Below are positions 1 through 5,858 of a stretch of 6,739 nucleotides of DNA, piece after piece. The DNA comes from Planctomycetota bacterium. Its GTDB lineage: Bacteria > Planctomycetota > Phycisphaerae > WQYP01. The notes under the pieces were generated by a model. The model had not been told where the DNA came from, did no database searches, and saw nothing but the letters and a program-made list of their open reading frames with translations. Made by a program: the position numbers and the translations under genes. The first letter of the stretch is position 1, and every line of letters starts with the position of its first letter. The stretch lies in NCBI GenBank assembly GCA_021798635.1, contig JAJZGH010000255.1, forward strand, positions 1 through 6,739, in the 5' to 3' direction.

Positions 1-1915
1 ACACAACCTTGTTGACCCGCCCGAACATCTTGCTCAACGACTGATAGAACGCCCACGACATTGCCGCCGGGGCAGCCTTGGCAAACGCTTTTGATTGAAC
101 CGTCAGCGCCTTGGCCCGCCCCTGTTCAATATTGACCACCTTGGCGGCGTAACCGTCCGCCGCCAATAATTTACCCTTGGCATAACCTTGCGCCTGCGCC
201 ACATCCGCGTAGGCTTCGGTTTGCGCCTCGTCCACCAATTGCTCTTGAATTTCCCGAGACCGGACAACATTTTCAAACGCCGCGGCCGGACCCAACAATC
301 TTCCTTGCGCGGTATTTTGCGTCTGACCTTTGGGCGGATGAATATCTTTGATTTCCACGCTCAAAATCACAACGCCGGACTTCATCTGATCCAATACCTT
401 CTGCATGGCCTGTTTGATGCTTTCGGATACCGGCCCGACGTTGGATTCCATGATCTGCTTGAGTGTATTTTGTGCAAATACCCGCGTAACCGCATACAAA
501 AGCACCTGATGCACCAAAGCGGAATCCATCCGCCGCAGATGCAACGCGGAGCCGGCCCCCGTCAAGCCGCCCACTTCGATGATGTTGCTCGTTGAGACAT
601 GATCAAAAAATTCGCCGGGATTTTTCACGCGCCACCACGCCGCCACAAAGCCATCAAGCAACTGCGATGCCGGGCTGCCATCCGGATTGACATCCCCAGT
701 TAAAAATTCCTGATCCGGAATGGAAATATGCTGGCTCCAAAAAGAAAACGCATTGTTGCCCAGCAGATTTTTATCACGCTCTTCCGAGCCAACCACCACC
801 AGATTGACTTTATCCGTGGGTTCATCTTGCAGTTTATCAATCGGCCACGGCCACAAAATATGCAGGCCGGCCTGTAATGGATGCGCCAAATTCTCCGGAG
901 TTGTCACACCCAGATGTTCAAGAATACCCACCTCACCGGTCGGCACAACGTGCATGGTGCTTAATAGCACGACAAACAGAAAACCCGCAATCAAGATACG
1001 TGGAATTAACCGCGAAAAAATGGCGACGACCGTCGTGCCGCTGCTGGCCATGCCGATGCTTTCGGAAACCAGTACCTTAATACCGACAATCCACCCGCTG
1101 GAAAGCATGGGCACCAGCGGCAGTTGCTGCAAATCCACACCCGCCTGGTCCAATTCCACAATTCCGCCATGGCTGCGGATGGAATTAATGCCCAATTCAA
1201 AGGCTTGTAATACCAGCACCGCACCGATGAATATCGCAGCCGTCTGACTGGCGTAATCCACCTTGGCCCACACCGCAATGACCGCCGCCAATAGCACGAT
1301 CGCCCCGGGAATGCCCAGAATGACAATACTGTTAGAGGCGTCCACCAGACCTTCCGTATCCGGCCGCGGACGGGAAAAGGGAATCAACAGGATATAAATT
1401 AATAAGGCCGTGCCCGCGGCCACCACCGCACCGGGATCCAGCGGAACCGGTGAAATAACAATGGCATGGCCCGGCGAAACAGCCGCAAAATCCCGATACA
1501 CCAAAAACGCGATAATGCCGGCGAGCACCAGAAATCCCAAGGAGCATAAGCCCACAATCACCCGCTGAAACCCTGTATCCAGCGTGGTGATATCTTCCGG
1601 GGCCACCGGAGCCGGAGCCGCCACAGCCGAGCTGGCCGTTTCATCAGAGTAACTCATGTGAAACGCGCCCATCGGGGCCAGGGGCGTAAATTTCACACTG
1701 GCTTCCGCCTCAGCCTCATCCACCAGAGCCGCCTGCTGCCGCGCCAAGCGTAAGCCCCACCACGCCAGAAACGCCAGAACTGTCTGCCCCAGAGCCGCGA
1801 ACATCGCCGCCCAGAAGCAGACCGCGCCGTACTTAAATGTGGCAATGGCCAGAGCCGCTGTGACCAGCAGCAATCCCATCAAAACCCAAAATGCTACCGT
1901 GATTGATCGCTTCAC
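1..1915 (-). CDS. hflK: HflK-like SPFH/band 7 membrane protein with polytopic N-terminal extension (partial at left edge)
   Basis: An open frame of 638 codons starts at GTG (1915-1913) and runs off the left edge without a stop. The start is set by an in-frame TAA just upstream (1930-1928) and an AAGGA site 9 nt before the GTG. Residues 1-300 hold about six hydrophobic segments (roughly 4-27, 29-57, 118-140, 162-180, 195-217, 224-241). A seventh (about 305-322) precedes the SPFH core, which opens with VVPTGEVGILEHLG. HflK-like landmarks follow: FLTGDVNPDG (404-413), WWRVKNPGEFF (427-437), EIKDIHPPKG (521-530), then an Ala/Glu/Gln-rich coiled coil (about 545-612). The visible end, MFGRVNKVV, lines up with the E. 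coli HflK C-terminus, so few residues should be missing. E. coli HflK is about 420 residues with one membrane helix; it binds HflC and modulates the FtsH protease at the inner membrane. Family assignment is firm. Orthology to HflK is less certain because of the extension. It follows the ATPase gene closely, and hflC may lie beyond the edge. Confidence 0.9.
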   Translation of the reverse strand, partial: MKRSITVAFWVLMGLLLVTAALAIATFKYGAVCFWAAMFAALGQTVLAFLAWWGLRLARQQAALVDEAEAEASVKFTPLAPMGAFHMSYSDETASSAVAAPAPVAPEDITTLDTGFQRVIVGLCSLGFLVLAGIIAFLVYRDFAAVSPGHAIVISPVPLDPGAVVAAGTALLIYILLIPFSRPRPDTEGLVDASNSIVILGIPGAIVLLAAVIAVWAKVDYASQTAAIFIGAVLVLQAFELGINSIRSHGGIVELDQAGVDLQQLPLVPMLSSGWIVGIKVLVSESIGMASSGTTVVAIFSRLIPRILIAGFLFVVLLSTMHVVPTGEVGILEHLGVTTPENLAHPLQAGLHILWPWPIDKLQDEPTDKVNLVVVGSEERDKNLLGNNAFSFWSQHISIPDQEFLTGDVNPDGSPASQLLDGFVAAWWRVKNPGEFFDHVSTSNIIEVGGLTGAGSALHLRRMDSALVHQVLLYAVTRVFAQNTLKQIMESNVGPVSESIKQAMQKVLDQMKSGVVILSVEIKDIHPPKGQTQNTAQGRLLGPAAAFENVVRSREIQEQLVDEAQTEAYADVAQAQGYAKGKLLAADGYAAKVVNIEQGRAKALTVQSKAFAKAAPAAMSWAFYQSLSKMFGRVNKVV

Positions 1916-1924
1916 GCCTGAATT

Positions 1925-1929
1925 TCCTT
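1925..1929 (-). promoter_or_regulatory. Ribosome binding site of the HflK-like gene
   Basis: AAGGA on the minus strand lies 9 nt upstream of the GTG at 1915 and overlaps the TAA at 1930-1928 (TAAGGA). It is the main reason for choosing this non-ATG start, because no other start fits between the in-frame stop and the SPFH protein. The overlap of stop and ribosome binding site would allow translational coupling with whatever is translated upstream. Confidence 0.7.
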
Positions 1930-2020
1930 ACAAGCCGCTGATACCCTTGCAGATTGCGGCGCTTTCCCGCAACCCGGCAACTTCCCGCAAAAGTTTCACT
2001 TTGGTTAAAAAGACACTCAC
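1928..2020 (-). CDS. Possible 30-residue mini-ORF between the ATPase and HflK-like genes
   Basis: A GTG at 2020-2018 overlaps the ATPase TGA stop (2019-2017) as GTGA. The frame then stays open for 30 codons to TAA at 1930-1928, inside the ribosome binding site of the next gene. The peptide would start VSVFLTKVKLLREVAG and end CKGISGL: basic, with a short amphipathic-looking LRE..LRE stretch and no recognisable domain. Its frame is the same as that of the HflK-like gene. The tight packing (GTGA overlap, then TAAGGA) is what a coupling peptide or tiny protein would look like. However, there is no clear Shine-Dalgarno sequence before the GTG, and a 93-nt open frame can arise by chance. It could equally be a 101-bp spacer. 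I do not recognise it. Confidence 0.25.
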   Translation of the reverse strand: MSVFLTKVKLLREVAGLRESAAICKGISGL

Positions 2021-4122
2021 GCCTGTGACAACACCGGCGCGACGACTCCCTCGGGCGCTGCTTTTCTTCGGACTCCAATGGGCAATGGCTTGCGATTTAC
2101 ACCGACATCACCTGCCAACCGCACCGAATTCACCGCTATAACAACCACTGCCAGCATGTGAATCAGCGCCGCAACCACCGGGCCGAACAGGCCGAAGGCC
2201 GCCGCCACCAAAGCGAAGATTGCGAAAAATAAAGCATATCCGATATTCTGATAAATCGCGACACGCGTCTGACGAGCCAGATAAATTAACAACGGGATAC
2301 GCGTAAGATCATCCTTCAGCAGAATCGCATCCGCCGCCTCAATGGCCGCATCCGTGCCCCGCAATCCCAGTGCAATCCCCACCGTAGCCGCCGCCAGAGA
2401 TGGCGCGTCATTAATCCCTTCCCCAACCATCGCCACGCCATGATCACCGCGTTGCAACTGCCGAATTAATTCCTCTTTCTGTGCCGGTAACAACTCAGCA
2501 TATATGTCATCACATCCGACCGCACGGCCAACCATTTGAGCCGTCTTCCGGCGGTCACCGGTCATCATGACAATGCGCTTCACACCCAGATTCCGCAAAT
2601 GCTTTATAGCCCGACGCGCCTCAGGACGAATTTCATCCGTCAGGCAAATCGACCCCATCAAGCGCCCTTCGTGCATCACATACACGGGTACCAGCGGTAA
2701 TTCCGACTCTGCGGCTTCCACATTGCCCGCTCCGGCGGCTAATTCCGGCGGCAGAATCTTAAGCGACCCCGCGCGCGTCACCCGCCCATCCACATCAGCC
2801 TCAACGCCCAAGCCTTCCAGAATTTTTACGTCCGACGCTTCATGAAACGCCACGCCGCGATCCCGCACATAAGAACAGATGGTCTTGGCCAATGGATGGC
2901 TGCTGCGGTTTTCCACCGCCGCCGCCAATGCCAGCAATCGGCTTTCTTCCACGCCTTCCGCCGGACGCACACTATGAACAATAAATTTGCCCGTGGTCAG
3001 CGTACCGGTTTTATCAAATACCACCGTATCCAGATTCACCGACGCTTCCACAAATGGCCCGGCCTTAATTTGAATACCGCTGCGGCTGGCACGCGCCAGC
3101 GCCACTACAATCGCCAGCGGCGACGCCAGCAGCATCGCGCATGGGCACCCCACCACCCACATGGTGATCATCCGGCCCGGCTGCCCGGAAACCCAGAAGG
3201 CCACCACTGACAGCACCAGCACCAACGGTGTATAGAAGGAGAAAAACCGGTCGGCCGCACGAATCACCTGTGGCTGATACTGCTGTGCCCGCCGCACCAG
3301 GGCAATCGTCTGCCCCAATGCCGAATGCTCGCCGACGCGTGTAACCTGGGCCTGCACCGAGCCGGTAAGATTAATAGTACCCGCCAAAACCGTGCCACCC
3401 GCGGTCTTATCAACCGGAATGGATTCGCCCGTAACCATGGATTCATCCACGCTGGTGGAACCGGTTACCACTGTGCCATCACCCGCGATGCGTTCGCCGG
3501 GTTCAATAACCAGCATATCGCCCTCACGCAGCGATTCAGCGGGGATAATTTCATCTTTTTCGCCCCGCCGCACACGGGCGTGTACGGGGGCCAGATTCTG
3601 CAACGCCAGCACCGCGTTACGCGCGCTTTCCGTGGCCACCTGTTCAATTAAGGCACCCACCTGCAGCAACAACGCCACCAGACCGGCCTCAATAAGCCAG
3701 CCCAAGGCAATGGCTCCGATTACGCTTAATGCCACCAGTTCATTAACATTGGTTCTACCGCGGGATAATCCCTTGGCTGCCTGCCAGAAAATCGGCCCGC
3801 CCGAAATCAGCGCCGCCAACAGACCCAACGCACGAGCAATCGGTATTTCCGTGGGGAACTGGTAGAAAATGCCCGCCAAAATTAACAACGCCACCGTTGT
3901 CGGTACCAGAACCGAAAGCTGCAACTGCAAACTTACACCGGAATGGCTATGCCCCGCCGCTTGGCCCCCAGGGCCAGGCCCATGGTCATGCCCGCAGGCA
4001 CAGGCGATGCCATCCATGGCATCAGAATTTGCCGAATGCGAATGATTATGCTCCGGTAAGGGCACCGCTACTTCACCAATCCGGACTGAAGTGCCGCTTG
4101 GAGTTGGGTTTATCTGGCTCAC
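2017..4122 (-). CDS. P1B-type heavy-metal-translocating ATPase
   Basis: This 701-residue inner-membrane pump would export a soft or transition metal ion using ATP. Diagnostic motifs are in order: TGES (231-234, actuator), GCPCAM (325-330, the CPC metal site in a membrane helix), DKTGTLT (370-376, D370 phosphorylated), SHPLA (408-412, the HP motif of P1B pumps), MTGD (520-523) and GEGINDAP (567-574, normally GDGxNDxP). About eight membrane segments fit the family (near 68-88, 95-115, 127-142, 143-160, 294-312, 318-345, 625-645, 648-668). There is no N-terminal HMA domain. Residues 25-60 instead form a His/Cys-rich tail (HNHSHS, CACGHDHG, GHSHSG) that could bind metal. The last helix reads AALIHMLAVVVIAVNSVRL, so it has neither the Asp-Thr-Gly of typical Zn/Cd pumps nor the Met-x-x-Ser-Ser of Cu pumps; the metal cannot be named. 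The start is GTG with a weak GGTGA 4 nt upstream. The stop overlaps a GTG of a mini-ORF, and the HflK-like gene follows 101 bp later. Confidence 0.95.
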   Translation of the reverse strand: MSQINPTPSGTSVRIGEVAVPLPEHNHSHSANSDAMDGIACACGHDHGPGPGGQAAGHSHSGVSLQLQLSVLVPTTVALLILAGIFYQFPTEIPIARALGLLAALISGGPIFWQAAKGLSRGRTNVNELVALSVIGAIALGWLIEAGLVALLLQVGALIEQVATESARNAVLALQNLAPVHARVRRGEKDEIIPAESLREGDMLVIEPGERIAGDGTVVTGSTSVDESMVTGESIPVDKTAGGTVLAGTINLTGSVQAQVTRVGEHSALGQTIALVRRAQQYQPQVIRAADRFFSFYTPLVLVLSVVAFWVSGQPGRMITMWVVGCPCAMLLASPLAIVVALARASRSGIQIKAGPFVEASVNLDTVVFDKTGTLTTGKFIVHSVRPAEGVEESRLLALAAAVENRSSHPLAKTICSYVRDRGVAFHEASDVKILEGLGVEADVDGRVTRAGSLKILPPELAAGAGNVEAAESELPLVPVYVMHEGRLMGSICLTDEIRPEARRAIKHLRNLGVKRIVMMTGDRRKTAQMVGRAVGCDDIYAELLPAQKEELIRQLQRGDHGVAMVGEGINDAPSLAAATVGIALGLRGTDAAIEAADAILLKDDLTRIPLLIYLARQTRVAIYQNIGYALFFAIFALVAAAFGLFGPVVAALIHMLAVVVIAVNSVRLAGDVGVNRKPLPIGVRRKAAPEGVVAPVLSQA

Positions 4123-4317
4123 ACATTCACCACAAAATACGTTAACAACAAAATCTTTTTCACACGCCGCCTCCGTTCCGCCCTGGCGAAAACAGCGGCA
4201 CCTTACCGCCTCAGCCTCTTACTCTTTATTTCTCTCGCACACCGGATTCGGGCGGCGGTCTGCTTTCTTCCGCATATTATCGGCTTTTGGCCATGATCTG
4301 CTGAAGCACAGCGCCAA
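4123..4317 (-). other. Long untranslated leader of the ATPase gene (no gene seen)
   Basis: If transcription starts downstream of the TATAAT at 4330-4325, the ATPase mRNA has a leader of about 195 nt. It holds no start codon with a good ribosome binding site in the ATPase frame. A 7-bp perfect long-range pairing is possible between CGCCGCC (4257-4251) and GGCGGCG (4171-4165), enclosing purine-rich sequence with a smaller GGCGG/CCGCT helix. I could not match it to a known riboswitch such as the NiCo or yybP-ykoY classes. It may be a structured leader, or plain GC-rich spacer. Confidence 0.3.
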
Positions 4318-4324
4318 CGCCACC

Positions 4325-4355
4325 ATTATACGGAACAGTTTACCATAAGGTTCAG
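4325..4355 (-). promoter_or_regulatory. Candidate promoter of the ATPase operon with long spacer and imperfect dyad
   Basis: A perfect TATAAT (4330-4325) stands in the spacer right after the kinase stop. The best -35 is weak: CTGAAC (4355-4350), 19 nt upstream. A GAAC (4353-4350)/GTTC (4336-4333) dyad falls between the two boxes. MerR-family metal regulators act on promoters with 19-20 bp spacers and a dyad in the spacer, so the layout would suit metal control, but the dyad arms are only four exact bases plus scattered matches. The -10 match is what I see; its use and regulation are inferred. Confidence 0.4.
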
Positions 4356-4360
4356 ATAAT

Positions 4361-5311
4361 TTACACCCGCGCTACAACCACCCGCTTCAGAAACGTGGAA
4401 TATTTCACTGAATCGAAAATTTCCAAATCTGCCGAAACCGCACGCGCTGTCGCCAGCGCCAGGCCGATCCCCAGTGCCTGCATCGGCGATTTCCCCTGCG
4501 CTAAGCCATGCACAAAACCCGCCAGTAAATGATCACCACACGCCACCGTGCGTACCACCGGTTCCGACACCGATATACTACCCGTAACGCATTCGCCCTG
4601 CCGAATCAGCAACGCACCAAGTTGGCCCCGGCTAACCAGCAGATTTTCCACCTGGCTCGCCTGTTTCCCAGCCGCCGCCGTGATATCCGCAACGGTTTCC
4701 AGCTTGCCGGTTCCCCAAGCCTCGGCCAATTCCTCGGCATTGGGTTTGGCAATCCATAAGGGTCTGCGCATCGCCAGCGTTAATGCCTCCCCTGCCGTAT
4801 CCACACCCACTTTCGCACCCACAGATAGCGCTATATCCAGCAAGTCACCAAACTGCTGTGCGCTTAGCCCCTGCGGCAGGCTTCCGCAAAACAGCACCGC
4901 ATCTCCCGGCTGCACCGTTTCCTTCAAATCCTTTTCCAGGGCCGTAATATCTGTTTTCTTTACCTCAAAGCCCGCAAGCCGTATATGCGTTTCCGTCTCG
5001 CCGTGGAGAATCGTGATATTCTGCCGCGTGGCCTGTGGGAAAAGGCTGAAGTGACCCACCACCGCCCCGGGCCGCAGCTTGTGCAACTGGTCCTTAAAGA
5101 AAGGCCAATCCCCCTCCCCTAAAAACCCGTACGCCAGCACATCCTGCCCCAGCAACGCCAACGCCCGTGTCACATTCGCCGCCTTACCCGCCGCCATCCG
5201 CGCTACCAACCGCCCCGAATTCACCCGCCCCGGCAAAAACTCCGCACACCGCACCACATAATCAATCGCCGGATTCAACCCAACCGTTATAACATTCTTC
5301 ACCATCATCAC
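4361..5311 (-). CDS. PfkB-family phosphosugar kinase (1-phosphofructokinase/tagatose-6-phosphate kinase type)
   Basis: This soluble ribokinase-fold enzyme of 316 residues is close in length to E. coli FruK (312). It would transfer phosphate from ATP to a phosphorylated sugar such as fructose 1-phosphate. It starts VITVGLNPAIDYVV (7-20), the signature of the FruK/LacC branch, with substrate residues N13 and D17. It continues with MAAGKAANVTRAL (39-51, the GGKGxNVA loop), TRQN (95-98), the GSLP turn (143-146), KPNAEEL (189-195) and SRG (227-229). The catalytic loop reads VACGD (256-260), with the base aspartate D260 kept but the usual GAGD changed to ACGD. Possible starts are GTG 5311, ATG 5308, ATG 5305 and GTG 5302. 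All lie within 10 nt and do not change the domain. No strong Shine-Dalgarno sequence precedes them. Exact substrate cannot be settled from sequence. The ATPase gene follows after 238 bp that hold their own promoter candidate, so a shared operon is unlikely but possible. Confidence 0.93.
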   Translation of the reverse strand: MMMVKNVITVGLNPAIDYVVRCAEFLPGRVNSGRLVARMAAGKAANVTRALALLGQDVLAYGFLGEGDWPFFKDQLHKLRPGAVVGHFSLFPQATRQNITILHGETETHIRLAGFEVKKTDITALEKDLKETVQPGDAVLFCGSLPQGLSAQQFGDLLDIALSVGAKVGVDTAGEALTLAMRRPLWIAKPNAEELAEAWGTGKLETVADITAAAGKQASQVENLLVSRGQLGALLIRQGECVTGSISVSEPVVRTVACGDHLLAGFVHGLAQGKSPMQALGIGLALATARAVSADLEIFDSVKYSTFLKRVVVARV

Positions 5312-5316
5312 CCAAG

Positions 5317-5322
5317 ATTATA
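5317..5322 (-). promoter_or_regulatory. Candidate -10 box of the kinase gene
   Basis: A perfect TATAAT on the minus strand ends only 5 nt before the first possible start codon (GTG 5311). A transcript starting about 7 nt downstream would begin at or next to the GTG/ATG/ATG run, giving a leaderless or nearly leaderless mRNA. No good -35 is visible, because the upstream 30 bases are GC-rich (GGCGGCGGGGCGGC). Treat it as a possible promoter only. Confidence 0.3.
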
Positions 5323-5343
5323 TCCCGGTGCCGCCCCGCCGCC

Positions 5344-5420
5344 AGAATCCGGAACCTGGAATCTGAAATCTGAAATTTCAGATCCGGAACCTGGAATTTA
5401 GAACCTTGAATCTCGTATCC
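5344..5420. repeat. Degenerate heptanucleotide array, consensus RGAAYCT, 11 units
   Basis: Cut from 5344 in steps of seven, the sequence gives 11 consecutive related units (for example agaatcc, ggaacct, ggaatct, gaaatct, tgaatct) with no slippage to 5420. Within it the 16-bp string atccggaacctggaat occurs twice exactly (5347-5362 and 5382-5397, offset 35 = 5 x 7). One stretch, ATCTGAAATTTCAGAT (5368-5383), is a perfect 16-bp palindrome. The period-7 phase is seen directly; the origin is unknown. Confidence 0.85.
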
Positions 5421-5423
5421 AGA

Positions 5424-5446
5424 AAAATTGCAGCGCAGCGCTTCAA
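5424..5446. repeat. 23-bp direct repeat, copy 1
   Basis: Exact 23-bp copy of 5828-5850, starting aaaattgcagcg and ending cagcgcttcaa, with an internal GCAGC-GCAGC-GC duplication. Bases on both sides differ between copies. It directly follows the RGAAYCT array and overlaps the start of the CAACYYT array. Confidence 0.9.
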
Positions 5447-5485
5447 CGTTGCGCGCTCAACTTTCAACCCTCTACTTTCTCCCCT
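5444..5485. repeat. Degenerate heptanucleotide array, consensus CAACYYT, six units
   Basis: Units in 7-bp steps from 5444 include caacgtt, caacttt, caaccct, ctacttt and ctcccct, with one unrelated unit (gcgcgct) in second place. The plus strand is pyrimidine-rich. The 23-bp repeat runs into its first unit. Confidence 0.6.
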
Positions 5486-5504
5486 CTGGCCGCGCCCCGG
5501 CCAT

Positions 5505-5532
5505 GGATCACAGATCAACGATCACGTATCAA
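5505..5532. repeat. Heptanucleotide array, consensus NGATCAM, four units
   Basis: Four 7-bp steps read ggatcac, agatcaa, cgatcac and gtatcaa. The GATCA core is kept in three units and the fourth has TATCA. It is unrelated in sequence to the neighbouring arrays but has the same period. Confidence 0.7.
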
Positions 5533-5550
5533 AATTTGGAACCTCCAAAA

Positions 5551-5585
5551 ATTTACCCATTACTCATTATTCATTACCCATTAAA
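5551..5585. repeat. Heptanucleotide array, consensus CATTAYY, five units
   Basis: Five consecutive 7-bp units: atttacc, cattact, cattatt, cattacc and cattaaa. The CATTA core is identical in four. This is the clearest heptamer array in the spacer. Confidence 0.8.
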
Positions 5586-5603
5586 CCGCCCCATCCGAAT
5601 GTG

Positions 5604-5638
5604 CTCTACTTTCAACTCTCCAAATTCACCTCTCTATC
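5604..5638. repeat. Weak pyrimidine-rich heptanucleotide array
   Basis: Units ctctact, ttcaact, ctccaaa, ttcacct and ctctatc in 7-bp steps share a loose YTCWMCT pattern similar to the array at 5444-5485. The similarity is low enough that it may only reflect composition. Confidence 0.4.
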
Positions 5639-5653
5639 GGGCCGCAGCCCGAT
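5636..5653. repeat. Perfect 7-bp hairpin
   Basis: ATCGGGC (5636-5642) and GCCCGAT (5647-5653) pair perfectly around a CGCA loop. There is no T-run on either side, so it does not look like an intrinsic terminator, and it lies far from any gene end. Confidence 0.6.
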
Positions 5654-5714
5654 GCCCGCGCAATCCGCAGTCCAACCCCGTCCTATTCCCAGCGCACATA
5701 TGCCGCCCAACGCT

Positions 5715-5742
5715 GTAACCCGTAACCTGTCCCCCGTAACCC
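5715..5742. repeat. Heptanucleotide array, consensus GTAACCY, four units
   Basis: Units gtaaccc, gtaacct, gtccccc and gtaaccc follow one another in 7-bp steps; three keep the GTAACC core exactly. Confidence 0.75.
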
Positions 5743-5748
5743 CGTCCG

Positions 5749-5805
5749 CCTCTGTGTCCTCTGTGGCTGGTGCCCCCTTTTTTTCGTGCCTTTGCGCCTT
5801 TGTGG
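5749..5805. repeat. Two nonanucleotide repeats (CCTCTGTGK and GCCTTTGYG)
   Basis: CCTCTGTGT and CCTCTGTGG stand in tandem at 5749-5766. After a T-rich stretch, a second 9-bp-period doublet built on GCCTTTG lies at 5788-5805. Read on the minus strand this gives the ACCACAAAGG...GGCAC and CACAGAGGACACAGAGG phrases. From general knowledge, such phrases recur in intergenic DNA of several phyla and are often mistranslated as TTKAQRH/ATEDTE peptides. They are not coding here. Confidence 0.7.
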
Positions 5806-5827
5806 TAAACCCGTCCGCCACCCCCGC

Positions 5828-5850
5828 AAAATTGCAGCGCAGCGCTTCAA
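5828..5850. repeat. 23-bp direct repeat, copy 2
   Basis: Exact copy of 5424-5446, 404 bp further right, in the same orientation. As with copy 1, a heptamer array follows on its right side, here AACTCCY at 5859-5872. Confidence 0.9.
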
Positions 5851-5858
5851 ACACTTCT

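Noticed and set aside
188..1547. Several open frames of 67-175 codons on the plus strand and in another minus frame
   Set aside because: They are shadows of the 638-codon HflK-like frame, which has the domain matches and a continuous coding pattern.
4123..4218. Extension of the ATPase N-terminus upstream, giving a Cys-rich CxC...C...CGEC stretch
   Set aside because: The frame is open back to TAA at 4221-4219 but has no ATG, GTG or TTG upstream of the GTG at 4122, so it would need a non-standard start. The 32 open codons can be chance.
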